A stretch of DNA of 64,000 nucleotides from NCBI GenBank assembly GCA_900548695.1, contig URLC01000004.1, forward strand, positions 62,001-126,000, in the 5' to 3' direction. Positions 14,693 through 21,920 of the stretch are shown piece after piece. Each line of letters starts with the position of its first letter. The first letter of the stretch is position 1. A program made the position numbers and the translations under genes. Source of the stretch: an uncultured Mycoplasmatota bacterium. Lineage in GTDB: Bacteria; Bacillota_I; Bacilli_A; RF39; UBA660. The notes beneath the pieces were generated by a model. That model saw nothing but the letters and a program-made list of their open reading frames with translations, was not told the origin of the DNA and did no database searches.

Positions 14693-16870
14693 ATGAGAAG
14701 CTTAGTAATATTAAGAGGAAGCCCAGCAAGTGGAAAATCAACTTGGATAAAGAAAATGGGATTAGAAAATTATACTTTATGTGCTGATACAATTAGACTA
14801 TTAGTTGAAAGTCCTATAATTGTACCTGATAGAAAACATAGAGTAATTAGCCAAAAAAATGATAATTATGTATGGCAATTATTATTTGAATTATTAGAAA
14901 AAAGAATGAGTAGGGGAGAATTTGTTGTAATAGACGCTACACATAGTAGGTCAAGTGATTTTAGTAGATATAACAAACTATGTGAAAGATATAGATATAG
15001 ACGCTATTATGTTGACTTTAGTGATGTATCTATTGAAGAATGTAAAAGACGAAATTCATTAAGAGAAGACTATAAAAGAGTTCCTGAAAATGTTATTGAT
15101 AAAATGTATTCAAGACTAAAAACACAGTCTAAAACCAGCGGTTGGATAGAAATAGATAAAAATAATTTTTGGAATGAAGTAGGAATGAAACTATTTGATT
15201 TAAACCATTATTCTAAAATTCATATTTTTGGAGATATTCACGGGTGTTATAATCCGTTGAAAGAGTATTTTGACAATAACCCTTATAGTATTGATGAAAT
15301 GTATATTTTTTGTGGAGATTATATAGATAGAGGGTTGCAAAACAAAGAAACATTATTATTCTTAATGGAATTAGCTAAAAATAAAAATGTGTTGTTTTTA
15401 GAGGGAAATCACGAGAAATGGTTAAATTATTATTCTTTAGATGAATATGAAAATATAAAAAGTAAAACATTCTTAAATAAGACTATGCCTGAAATTATTG
15501 ATATTGATAAAAGTGAGTTAAGAAGCTTTTATAGAAGAATCGGTCAAGTTGCATATTTTGATTATGACGGAAAGACATATTTAGTATCTCACGGAGGAAT
15601 CAGCTATGTTCCTGACGAATTACAATTAGTAGCTACTGAACAATTTATCAATGGTGTTGGTGACTATAATGTACAAATAGATGAAATATTTTTAGAAAAT
15701 GAAAGAGATAAAAATGTTATGCAAGTGCACGGACATAGAAACACTTTTGAAATAGACGGAAACCAATACTCAGTTAATCTTGAGGGAAAAGTTGAATTTG
15801 GAGGATTCCTAAAAGTAATGATATTAGAAAAAGGAAAACTTCCATCTATGGCTAAAATAAAAAATGATTATTTTGGTAAGCCTGAGGAAATCAATAAATT
15901 TAGTGAGTGTCGAGCTAAAATAACAAATATACCTATGGTAGAGCAATTAAGAATGTCAAGGGACATAAGAGAAGTGGATTTAGGAAATAATATTAGCTCA
16001 TTTAATTTTACAAGAAACGCTTTTTATAATAAACATTGGAACGAATTAACTTGTAAAGCTAGAGGATTATTTGTAGATACTGAAAAAGATAAAGTAGTTG
16101 CTAGAGGATATGAGAAGTTCTTTAATGTAAACGAAAAAAGAGAAACCGAATTAGAACATCTATTAGTTAAATTTAAGGATAAAATAACTTGTTATAAAAA
16201 AGAAAATGGCTTTTTAGGTATATTGTCTTTAGTAAATGGTGAATTGTTCTTAGCTAGTAAATCTACTAATAAAGGTGAGTTTGCTGATTATTTTAAAAAA
16301 ATATTTGATGAAAGCGGTATTGATAAATTTAATTTAATTACTTATCTAAAGAATCACGATGTATCTTTAACTTTTGAAGTAATTGATATTGAGAATGACC
16401 CACATATTATAAAATATGATAAATCAAAAATAGTCTTATTAGATATTATTCATAATGACTATGAATTTAAAAAAGAGCCTTATGAAAAAGTAGTAGAATT
16501 AGCAAAGTTATTGGGTTGTGAATGTAAAACAATTTATAAAGAATTTGATGATGTTAGAGAGTTCCATAAATGGTATTTAGGTAATACTGACGAAGAAGAT
16601 TTAACTAAAGAAGATATAGAGGGTGTAGTTATTGAATCATCGGGAATTATGACTAAATTAAAATTCCCATATTATAACTTTTGGAAATTTATGAGAAGAG
16701 TAAAAGAACAAGTAGCTCATAAAGGGACACCTAAGTTATCTAGTCTATTTAATTCTACAGCTAACTACTTCTACGCTTGGTTAAAGAAACAAGATGAAGA
16801 AACTTTAAGTAAGGATATTATTACTTTAAGAGAAAAATTTTATAGTGAGGAAAATAGTAATGAATCATAG
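14693..16870 (+). CDS. Three-domain RNA repair enzyme: 5'-kinase, metallophosphatase and RNA ligase
   Basis: This 725-residue protein joins three activities. Residues 1-150 are a P-loop polynucleotide kinase (GSPASGKST at 9-17, DATHS lid region). Residues 172-390 are a metallophosphoesterase (GDIHG 180-184, GDYIDRG 208-214, GNHE 238-241, VSHGG and a later HGH). Residues 400-725 are a nucleotidyltransferase with the ligase motif KENG (Lys503), a motif III/IV-like LTFEVID near 560 and EGVVIES near 645, and resemble T4 RNA ligase 1. The order matches bacterial Pnkp. It would heal and seal broken tRNA, a known phage answer to anticodon nucleases. AUG follows GGAGG. Confidence 0.88.
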   Translation: MRSLVILRGSPASGKSTWIKKMGLENYTLCADTIRLLVESPIIVPDRKHRVISQKNDNYVWQLLFELLEKRMSRGEFVVIDATHSRSSDFSRYNKLCERYRYRRYYVDFSDVSIEECKRRNSLREDYKRVPENVIDKMYSRLKTQSKTSGWIEIDKNNFWNEVGMKLFDLNHYSKIHIFGDIHGCYNPLKEYFDNNPYSIDEMYIFCGDYIDRGLQNKETLLFLMELAKNKNVLFLEGNHEKWLNYYSLDEYENIKSKTFLNKTMPEIIDIDKSELRSFYRRIGQVAYFDYDGKTYLVSHGGISYVPDELQLVATEQFINGVGDYNVQIDEIFLENERDKNVMQVHGHRNTFEIDGNQYSVNLEGKVEFGGFLKVMILEKGKLPSMAKIKNDYFGKPEEINKFSECRAKITNIPMVEQLRMSRDIREVDLGNNISSFNFTRNAFYNKHWNELTCKARGLFVDTEKDKVVARGYEKFFNVNEKRETELEHLLVKFKDKITCYKKENGFLGILSLVNGELFLASKSTNKGEFADYFKKIFDESGIDKFNLITYLKNHDVSLTFEVIDIENDPHIIKYDKSKIVLLDIIHNDYEFKKEPYEKVVELAKLLGCECKTIYKEFDDVREFHKWYLGNTDEEDLTKEDIEGVVIESSGIMTKLKFPYYNFWKFMRRVKEQVAHKGTPKLSSLFNSTANYFYAWLKKQDEETLSKDIITLREKFYSEENSNES

Positions 16871-17243
16871 AGAGTTAGCAAGAGATTACTTTAAAAAAAG
16901 CAATCTTACTTATAAAGATATTAGTATGAATGATTTGTATTATTTAATTACAATTTTAAATAAAGAGATGTTTAATGACAATATATTAGTTATGATGAAT
17001 GAGCCTAAAGTAAAAGGCAAAAATAAAAACATTATACTAGATAAAAATAATAAATTATTATTTGCTGGATTAAAGTGTAAGGGTAGTTATTTTGCTGATA
17101 GAGAGGCTATAACCTTTAATGAAGATGGTTTTATTGGCTTTTGTGGTTGGGCTGATATGACAAGAACGATTATCTTTACAAATAGTTTTATAGAATGGTG
17201 TGATTATTTAAAAGATAAGAAATTAGGTGACAATAATGAGTGA
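16860..17243 (+). CDS. Phage protein of unknown function
   Basis: The protein has 127 residues from ATG 16860; an in-frame GTG at 16845 is inside the GAGG site region. It overlaps the RNA repair gene by 11 bases, so it is coupled to it. The C-terminal half is beta-rich with aromatic residues (FIGFCGWADMTRTIIFTNSFIEWCDYLK). No family is recognised; position suggests it may assist RNA repair, which is a guess. Confidence 0.5.
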   Translation: MNHRELARDYFKKSNLTYKDISMNDLYYLITILNKEMFNDNILVMMNEPKVKGKNKNIILDKNNKLLFAGLKCKGSYFADREAITFNEDGFIGFCGWADMTRTIIFTNSFIEWCDYLKDKKLGDNNE

Positions 17244-17445
17244 AAAAGAATTTTGGAGCCATATATATAGAAAACCAATCTTTCAATGTAATAAATTGCC
17301 TAAAGGAGATATACAATTTGGTTTAGGATTTTCAAAAGAAACTTATCATACAAACGATGGAAAGCCAATACCTGAATATACAATCTTTATAAGCCTATTT
17401 AAGTGGAATATTTATTTTGGAATAGGAGTTGATTTTAAAAAATGA
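17236..17445 (+). CDS. Phage protein of unknown function
   Basis: The protein has 69 residues from ATG 17236 (AGGTG upstream) and overlaps its neighbours by 8 and 4 bases. It is rich in aromatic residues (FWSHIYRKPIF, FKWNIYFGIG), suggesting a small beta fold. No family is recognised. Confidence 0.5.
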   Translation: MSEKEFWSHIYRKPIFQCNKLPKGDIQFGLGFSKETYHTNDGKPIPEYTIFISLFKWNIYFGIGVDFKK

Positions 17446-17678
17446 TTAAAAAACTAAGAGATATATTAAATACTTACACTGATGAAGAATTAGAAGAGTT
17501 AGATATATGGATAGATTCAAGAACTAAAGTCGATAGTATTTGGGTAGAAGAATATCATATAACTCTTATAACTGATGAAGCTAGTGTTGATGTAAATAAT
17601 TATATTGATAAAGAGCCTAAAAATATAAATTGTCAAAAAGAAGAAAAAGGTGAATCAAATGAAAACACAAGCAACTAA
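17442..17678 (+). CDS. Phage protein of unknown function
   Basis: This 78-residue acidic protein (DEELEELDIWIDSRTKVDSIWVEE) starts in an ATGA overlap with the previous gene. No family is recognised. Confidence 0.5.
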   Translation: MIKKLRDILNTYTDEELEELDIWIDSRTKVDSIWVEEYHITLITDEASVDVNNYIDKEPKNINCQKEEKGESNENTSN

Positions 17679-18156
17679 AGATTTAGAGCAATTATTACGA
17701 CATAAATTTAAGGCTGGAAATGATTTTTATGTATTTGAATGTACTATTGGCTGGAATGGTAGAGAAATAGTTGATTGCATTATGTATAATTGCCAAAGAC
17801 AAGTATATTGCTATGAAATTAAGCAATCAGTAAGTGATTTTCATAGCAAAAATAAACTGACTTTTATAGGAAACATAAATTACTTTGTAATGACTTACGA
17901 CTTGTATCAAAAAGTAAAAGAGGAGTTATGGTCAAAAGAAGAATATAAAGATATTGGTGTTTATGTATCAGTGAAAATCCCTGATACTAAAGGTTGGGAA
18001 CTTGAACAGTGGAATGAATACAACTTAAAAAGACAAAGTAATATATATGAAAATGGCTTTGATGATTTAGTTGTAGTAAAAAGACCAATTAAACGAGAAC
18101 TAAGAGCCGATAAAGAGGTTATTTTATCATCAATGTTAAGAAGTATGCAAAGGTGA
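17659..18156 (+). CDS. PD-(D/E)XK-like protein (MmcB-type fold)
   Basis: The protein has 165 residues from ATG 17659, preceded by AGGTG. The pattern FECTIGWNGREIVDCIMYN, then VYCYEIKQSVSDFHSKNK, then YFVMT shows a restriction-endonuclease-like core: an acidic residue before I-V-D and an E-x-K pair. Related proteins are annotated as MmcB-type DNA repair proteins. The target in the phage is unknown. Confidence 0.6.
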   Translation: MKTQATKDLEQLLRHKFKAGNDFYVFECTIGWNGREIVDCIMYNCQRQVYCYEIKQSVSDFHSKNKLTFIGNINYFVMTYDLYQKVKEELWSKEEYKDIGVYVSVKIPDTKGWELEQWNEYNLKRQSNIYENGFDDLVVVKRPIKRELRADKEVILSSMLRSMQR

Positions 18157-18163
18157 ATTAAGA

Positions 18164-18355
18164 ATGATAGAAATAAAAACATTATTTAATGGTTGGATTC
18201 CAGCAACAAAAGAGAGAGCGTTAGATTATGCCCGAACTTTATATAAAAGTGTTGCTACTATGACAGGCGTTGAGCTTGTTGAATATATAAATAAGAATAA
18301 AATTAGAGGGATTTCTTTTACTATAGAAGAATTGGAGGAAAAAAATGATTACTGA
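18164..18355 (+). CDS. Small phage protein of unknown function
   Basis: This 63-residue protein (LFNGWIPATKERALDYARTLYK) has a helical first half. AAGGTG lies upstream of its start, and it overlaps the next gene by 11 bases. No family is recognised. Confidence 0.45.
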   Translation: MIEIKTLFNGWIPATKERALDYARTLYKSVATMTGVELVEYINKNKIRGISFTIEELEEKNDY

Positions 18356-18593
18356 TAGTGAAGAATTTATAAAAGTAGCTAGTATATTAGCCGATTCTAA
18401 TATTGATGATAATAATTGTAAATTTATAACTTCAATAATTATAGAACAAGCTGAGAGAATCAACAATGCTACACAATATATAAAATCACAGGAATATGAA
18501 TATGATGATGGTGAAGAAAGAGGAAAAGATTGTTGCTGTGATGGTTATAAAATAATAGAAATATTGGAAAATAAAAAGGAGGCAAAAAAGTGA
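18345..18593 (+). CDS. Small acidic phage protein
   Basis: The protein has 82 residues with a Cys cluster (RGKDCCCDGYK) near residue 63. GGAGG is upstream. It overlaps the late regulator by 4 bases. No family is recognised. Confidence 0.45.
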   Translation: MITDSEEFIKVASILADSNIDDNNCKFITSIIIEQAERINNATQYIKSQEYEYDDGEERGKDCCCDGYKIIEILENKKEAKK

Positions 18594-19120
18594 TAGAAGA
18601 AGAAACTAAAAATGAAATAATAAAAAAGGTACTAGAAGAATTAAAAAGTAAAAAATTATTAAAGAATCCTAAATCATCTTATAAAAGCACGGAAAAGATA
18701 TTATACAGTCTAAATGTATTACCTGAGGCTATAAAGCTAATAGATGACGAGGTAAAACAATTAGAAAAAGAAATGGAAGATATACCTAAAGCTCCAGCTA
18801 AATCAAACACACTTGTTTTAAATGAGAGGGACGCTACATATATTTATGGAGATGAAACACTTGAAACTAGAATAAGTGAGTTGAAACAAATATCAGTAAA
18901 AGCTAAATCACAAGTAAGATTAGTTAAGAGGGCTTTAAAGAAAATTGAGAATGATAAGTGGTATGATATTATTCCATTATATTACTTCGATAATATGAAG
19001 ATAGAAGCAATAGCCGAGGAGTTAGATTGCTCAGTAAGTACCATAAGTGATAATAAAAAAAGACTTATGAATGAATTAAAAGTATATATTTTCCCTGATA
19101 CTTTTATAGAGGAATTATAA
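18590..19120 (+). CDS. ArpU-like late transcription regulator
   Basis: This 176-residue protein has helical N-terminal and middle parts and a C-terminal sigma-70 region 4-like helix-turn-helix (YFDNMKIEAIAEELDCSVSTISDNKKRLMNEL). It fits the ArpU/RinA-type regulators at the end of phage early operons that switch on the late promoter. A strong promoter with tandem repeats lies 260 bases downstream, just ahead of the packaging genes. Confidence 0.75.
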   Translation: MIEEETKNEIIKKVLEELKSKKLLKNPKSSYKSTEKILYSLNVLPEAIKLIDDEVKQLEKEMEDIPKAPAKSNTLVLNERDATYIYGDETLETRISELKQISVKAKSQVRLVKRALKKIENDKWYDIIPLYYFDNMKIEAIAEELDCSVSTISDNKKRLMNELKVYIFPDTFIEEL

Positions 19121-19126
19121 TTTATT

Positions 19127-19372
19127 ATGAAAGTAAAAAGATTAAAAGAATTATTAAGTAATTTAGATGATGATTTAGAAATATTTATTAGAAATTCACA
19201 CAATATTTGTGGAACTATAGGGGAGTTAGAGCAAGTCGAAAAAAGTTTTTATGGATTTTTTGGAAGTGATATTCCCTGTGTAATCTTAAATACACAATAT
19301 AGTAAAAAAATGGAATTTACAGAAGATGAAGAAACTTTTATTGATTATATTGAAACTGACGGAAAAAAATAA
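19127..19372 (+). CDS. Phage protein of unknown function
   Basis: This 81-residue protein starts 6 bases after the regulator. The first part (KVKRLKELLSNLDDDLEIFI) resembles small phage proteins that begin with a helix and a D-rich turn. No function can be given. Confidence 0.5.
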   Translation: MKVKRLKELLSNLDDDLEIFIRNSHNICGTIGELEQVEKSFYGFFGSDIPCVILNTQYSKKMEFTEDEETFIDYIETDGKK

Positions 19373-19375
19373 AAA

Positions 19376-19430
19376 CCGAAAAAGTGCCGAAAAAGTGCCC
19401 TATTGAATAACGAAAAATAACTGATATAAT
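19376..19430 (+). promoter_or_regulatory. Late promoter with tandem activator-type repeats
   Basis: TTGAAT (19403-19408) and TATAAT (19425-19430) are 16 bases apart, and TGA directly before TATAAT makes an extended -10. Just upstream are two exact tandem copies of CCGAAAAAGTG (19376-19386 and 19387-19397). They end 5 bases before the -35, a good position for an activator such as the ArpU-like protein. Confidence 0.7.
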
Positions 19431-19441
19431 ATAGTAAAATG

Positions 19442-19486
19442 AAATAATTATGATAGGTGAATGAATCAACAATCATAATTATTTTT
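19442..19486 (+). terminator. Leader terminator directly after the late promoter
   Basis: AAATAATTATGAT (19442-19454) pairs perfectly with ATCATAATTATTT (19472-19484), followed by a T-rich run. It begins only about 5 bases after the expected start point, so it would stop most transcripts after about 50 bases unless antitermination occurs. Confidence 0.6.
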
Positions 19487-19499
19487 ATTTGATTAAATA

Positions 19500-19585
19500 T
19501 GGGTGATAATCTAAAGGTAGGATTCCGTCGGGGAGTAGGAAACAAAAGCCGAGGGCTGTATAGAGTTCAATTCTCTATTCACCCG
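19500..19585 (+). ncRNA. tRNA-like structure in the late leader
   Basis: GGGTGA (19501-19506) pairs with TCACCC (19579-19584) as an acceptor-like stem. A D-arm-like hairpin ATC/GAT with a GG-containing loop follows. A T-arm TAGAG-TTCAATT-CTCTA (19561-19577) has a consensus T loop. Between them lie TTCC/GGAA with an 11-base loop and a hairpin AGCC-GAG-GGCT like a long variable arm. The enlarged anticodon loop means it cannot be a normal decoding tRNA. No CCA is encoded. Confidence 0.5.
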
Positions 19586-19631
19586 TCCTTTTTATTCTTT
19601 TTATTCGTTGATGTTATCAACAAAAAAGAGC

Positions 19632-19653
19632 GGAGCTAGAAATAGCTCCTTTT
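19632..19653 (+). terminator. Second leader terminator
   Basis: GGAGCTA (19632-19638) pairs with TAGCTCC (19643-19649) around a GAAA loop, followed by TTTT. Together with the first hairpin it brackets the tRNA-like structure. Confidence 0.55.
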
Positions 19654-19679
19654 ATGTGATTAAAAAGTGGGTGATGATT

Positions 19680-19808
19680 ATGATTGAAACAATAATAAAA
19701 ATTTTATTCTTATTAGGAATGACTATATTTTGTGGAGGGGTAATTGCACTCAATTATATAGATGAAATCATAGATTGGCTAAATAAAAGAAACGATAGGA
19801 AAAGATAG
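19680..19808 (+). CDS. Small membrane protein
   Basis: The protein has 42 residues from ATG 19680, preceded by GGGTGATG. One membrane helix (IIKILFLLGMTIFCGGVIAL) is followed by a charged tail ending KRNDRKR. The frame is open upstream but without a site that would fit. It is the first gene of the late operon. Confidence 0.5.
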   Translation: MIETIIKILFLLGMTIFCGGVIALNYIDEIIDWLNKRNDRKR

Positions 19809-19811
19809 TCT

Positions 19812-20045
19812 ATGAAAGAAAAGAATACAATGTGGTTGTGTATGAGATATAGTGGAAGTTGTAAGCTATGTCCTAGAAATAAAAAGTGTGATGAAGAAAT
19901 AGAAAAAGAAAACAAGTGGAAAGGAGCTGGTTTTAATGGAACTAATAAAAAAAGAAATACAAGCTTTGAAAGAAGCAAAATACAATCCAAGAAAAAAGCT
20001 AACTCCAAAAGACAAAGAATATCAAAATATAAAAAGAAGTATTGA
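19812..20045 (+). CDS. Small Cys-rich protein, overlapping the ParB-like gene
   Basis: The 77-codon frame begins with four Cys in a compact pattern (CMRYSGSCKLCPRNKKC, residues 10-26) that could bind zinc, followed by a very Lys-rich end. It overlaps the next gene by 110 bases in another frame, so only the first part may matter. The ribosome binding site is weak. Confidence 0.35.
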   Translation: MKEKNTMWLCMRYSGSCKLCPRNKKCDEEIEKENKWKGAGFNGTNKKRNTSFERSKIQSKKKANSKRQRISKYKKKY

Positions 20046-21018
20046 AGAATTTGGATATGTTGAGCCAATTATTATAAATAAGGATAATACAATAATAGGA
20101 GGTCATCAACGCTACACGGTATTAAAAGATTTAGGTTATCAAGAAGTAGATGTTATAGAACTTGATATTGATAAAGAACAAGAAAAAGCTCTTAATATAG
20201 CATTAAATAAGATAACGGGTCAATGGGACGAAGACAAGTTAAATGATTTACTGGTTGAATTAGACAATACTGGTTTTGATATAACACTTACAGGATTTGA
20301 TGAAATAGATTTCAATTTGGATTTAAACTTATCTTCTAACGATGAAGAAGAAGTTGAGTATAAGGAAAACGAAAGAGAAAGAACTAATAATACTTATAAT
20401 TTAGGAATATACGATGAAAGTATGGTAGATGGTAAATATCAAATGCCAATTATAGAAAATGATGATTTTATTCCTGAGGATATAATTGGTTTTAATTATG
20501 CAAAAACAAGTGATAACTATAGTGCTGGAATACATTTTTATTTAGATGATTACCAATTTGAAAGAATTTGGAATAATCCTAGTGACTATATAGAATTACT
20601 AGAAAATTATAGTTGTGTATTTAGTCCTGATTTTAGTTTGTATATGGATATGCCTATTGCTATGAAGATATGGAATATATATAGAAGTAGATTGATAGGA
20701 CAATTTTTACAAAAGAATGGAATTAAAGTAATACCTACTATCAGTTGGGCTGAAAAAGAAACATTTGAATTTTGTTTTGATGGGATTCCAAAGGGTAGTA
20801 TAGTAAGTATTTCAACTATAGGTGTAAAAAAAGATGATGAAGCTATGAAGATATGGAAAGATGGCGTCGATGAAATGATAAAAAGAATTGAGCCATCAAC
20901 AATCTTAATATATGGCGGAAAATTAGACTACGATTATGGAGATATAAAAGTTATCTATTATGATAATAAAGTCACCGACCGAATGAACGCTTCAAAAAAT
21001 AATAAAGAGGTGATATAA
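19936..21018 (+). CDS. ParB/Srx N-terminal domain fused to DUF4417
   Basis: This 360-residue protein starts with a ParB-type nuclease domain (YNPRKKLTPKDKEY, SIEEFGYVEPIIINK, IIGGHQRYTVLKDLGY, about residues 14-90). Residues 180-345 match the DUF4417 pattern (SAGIHFYLDDYQFERIWNNP, SPDFSLYMDMPIAMKIWNIY, VIPTISWAEKETFEF, ILIYGG). The two domains occur separately in many phages and are fused here. ParB-like proteins near terminases are thought to bind DNA or nucleotides; the combined function is unknown. GGAG precedes the ATG. Confidence 0.8.
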   Translation: MELIKKEIQALKEAKYNPRKKLTPKDKEYQNIKRSIEEFGYVEPIIINKDNTIIGGHQRYTVLKDLGYQEVDVIELDIDKEQEKALNIALNKITGQWDEDKLNDLLVELDNTGFDITLTGFDEIDFNLDLNLSSNDEEEVEYKENERERTNNTYNLGIYDESMVDGKYQMPIIENDDFIPEDIIGFNYAKTSDNYSAGIHFYLDDYQFERIWNNPSDYIELLENYSCVFSPDFSLYMDMPIAMKIWNIYRSRLIGQFLQKNGIKVIPTISWAEKETFEFCFDGIPKGSIVSISTIGVKKDDEAMKIWKDGVDEMIKRIEPSTILIYGGKLDYDYGDIKVIYYDNKVTDRMNASKNNKEVI

Positions 21019-21019
21019 T

Positions 21020-21655
21020 ATGGGAGGAAGAGGAGCTAGCTCTTTAGGAACAAGAGGCAAAAACGGAATGTTAAAGTCTTATAAGAGGGCAAGTAGTGAA
21101 CAATTAGATGTTTCCTCTATGTCAGGGTATCCAGTAAAGCTTAAAGATGAGTTTGAATCTTTTTTAGATATGAAAAATAAAAAAGTTGAATATGGATACT
21201 TAATAAATAAAGATGGTAAAGTTGTTGCTGGAGCAAAAGGCAATAAACATAGCGTAGGAATAGCATATAATGGAAGTCAAGAGGGTATGATAGTCACACA
21301 TAATCACCCTAGTAATTATGGAGGAACTTTTAGCGGTGCTGATATTAGCCATTTAACTGAATCAAAGTTAAAGCAAATGAGAGCGGTTGCTAAAGAGGGA
21401 ACTTATAAAATGACAGCTACTAAGACAGCCAATCCTACAGGATTAAATAAAGCCTTAGCAAAAGATATAAATAGATTAAATGTTCAAGCAACTAAAAACT
21501 CTTTAAAAGTTAAAAGAGGTAATTTAACAACTAGACAATATAAAACAGCTCAAAGAAAAGCTTATGTTGATACGATAGATAGTTGGTATAAGAAAAATGC
21601 TAGTAAGTATGGATATAAATATACCTTTACACCGAATAAGGATTATAAAATATAG
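21020..21655 (+). CDS. Putative JAMM/MPN metalloprotease with MGGRGASS N-terminus
   Basis: This 211-residue protein begins MGGRGASS, exactly as the ADP-ribosyltransferase at 21921. Residues 58-115 carry a JAMM-type zinc motif: THNHPS with His94 and His96, then Ser105 and Asp108 in FSGAD. The basic C-terminal half (about 125-200) is helical. JAMM proteins cut isopeptide or peptide bonds; here the substrate is unknown. Its neighbours are packaging genes, so it may be packaged and delivered with the virion or act on host proteins. That is inference. Confidence 0.68.
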   Translation: MGGRGASSLGTRGKNGMLKSYKRASSEQLDVSSMSGYPVKLKDEFESFLDMKNKKVEYGYLINKDGKVVAGAKGNKHSVGIAYNGSQEGMIVTHNHPSNYGGTFSGADISHLTESKLKQMRAVAKEGTYKMTATKTANPTGLNKALAKDINRLNVQATKNSLKVKRGNLTTRQYKTAQRKAYVDTIDSWYKKNASKYGYKYTFTPNKDYKI

Positions 21656-21666
21656 GAGGATAAAAA

Positions 21667-21876
21667 ATGGACGAAAAAAAAGAATACTCAGTTTTAGATG
21701 ATTCATTTGATGGATTAGATGAAAAGCTGATAAAAGGAATTGTACAAGAGTTAGAGGAAAAGAGTTATGAAGAAGTATTAGTAATAGCTAAGAAAGACGG
21801 AATTGATAATGCTGAATCATTTACTAAAGAAGAGCTAATCGAAAAAATCAATGATTTATTAAATGAAGATGAATAG
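21667..21876 (+). CDS. Small acidic protein of unknown function
   Basis: This 69-residue, acidic protein (DDSFDGLDEKLIKGIVQELEEKSYEEVL) is likely all helical. It sits between two putative effector genes and ends in a terminator that overlaps its stop. It might be an immunity or accessory protein of its neighbours, but there is no sequence proof. Confidence 0.5.
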   Translation: MDEKKEYSVLDDSFDGLDEKLIKGIVQELEEKSYEEVLVIAKKDGIDNAESFTKEELIEKINDLLNEDE

Positions 21877-21898
21877 ACACAAGTGAGTGTCTTTTTTT
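21875..21898 (+). terminator. Intrinsic terminator after the JAMM gene pair
   Basis: AGACAC and GTGTCT form a 6-bp stem around AAGTGA, followed by TTTTTTT. It may make the downstream terminase genes partly dependent on antitermination. Confidence 0.65.
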
Positions 21899-21920
21899 AA
21901 TGCTGAAATGAGGTGAATAT

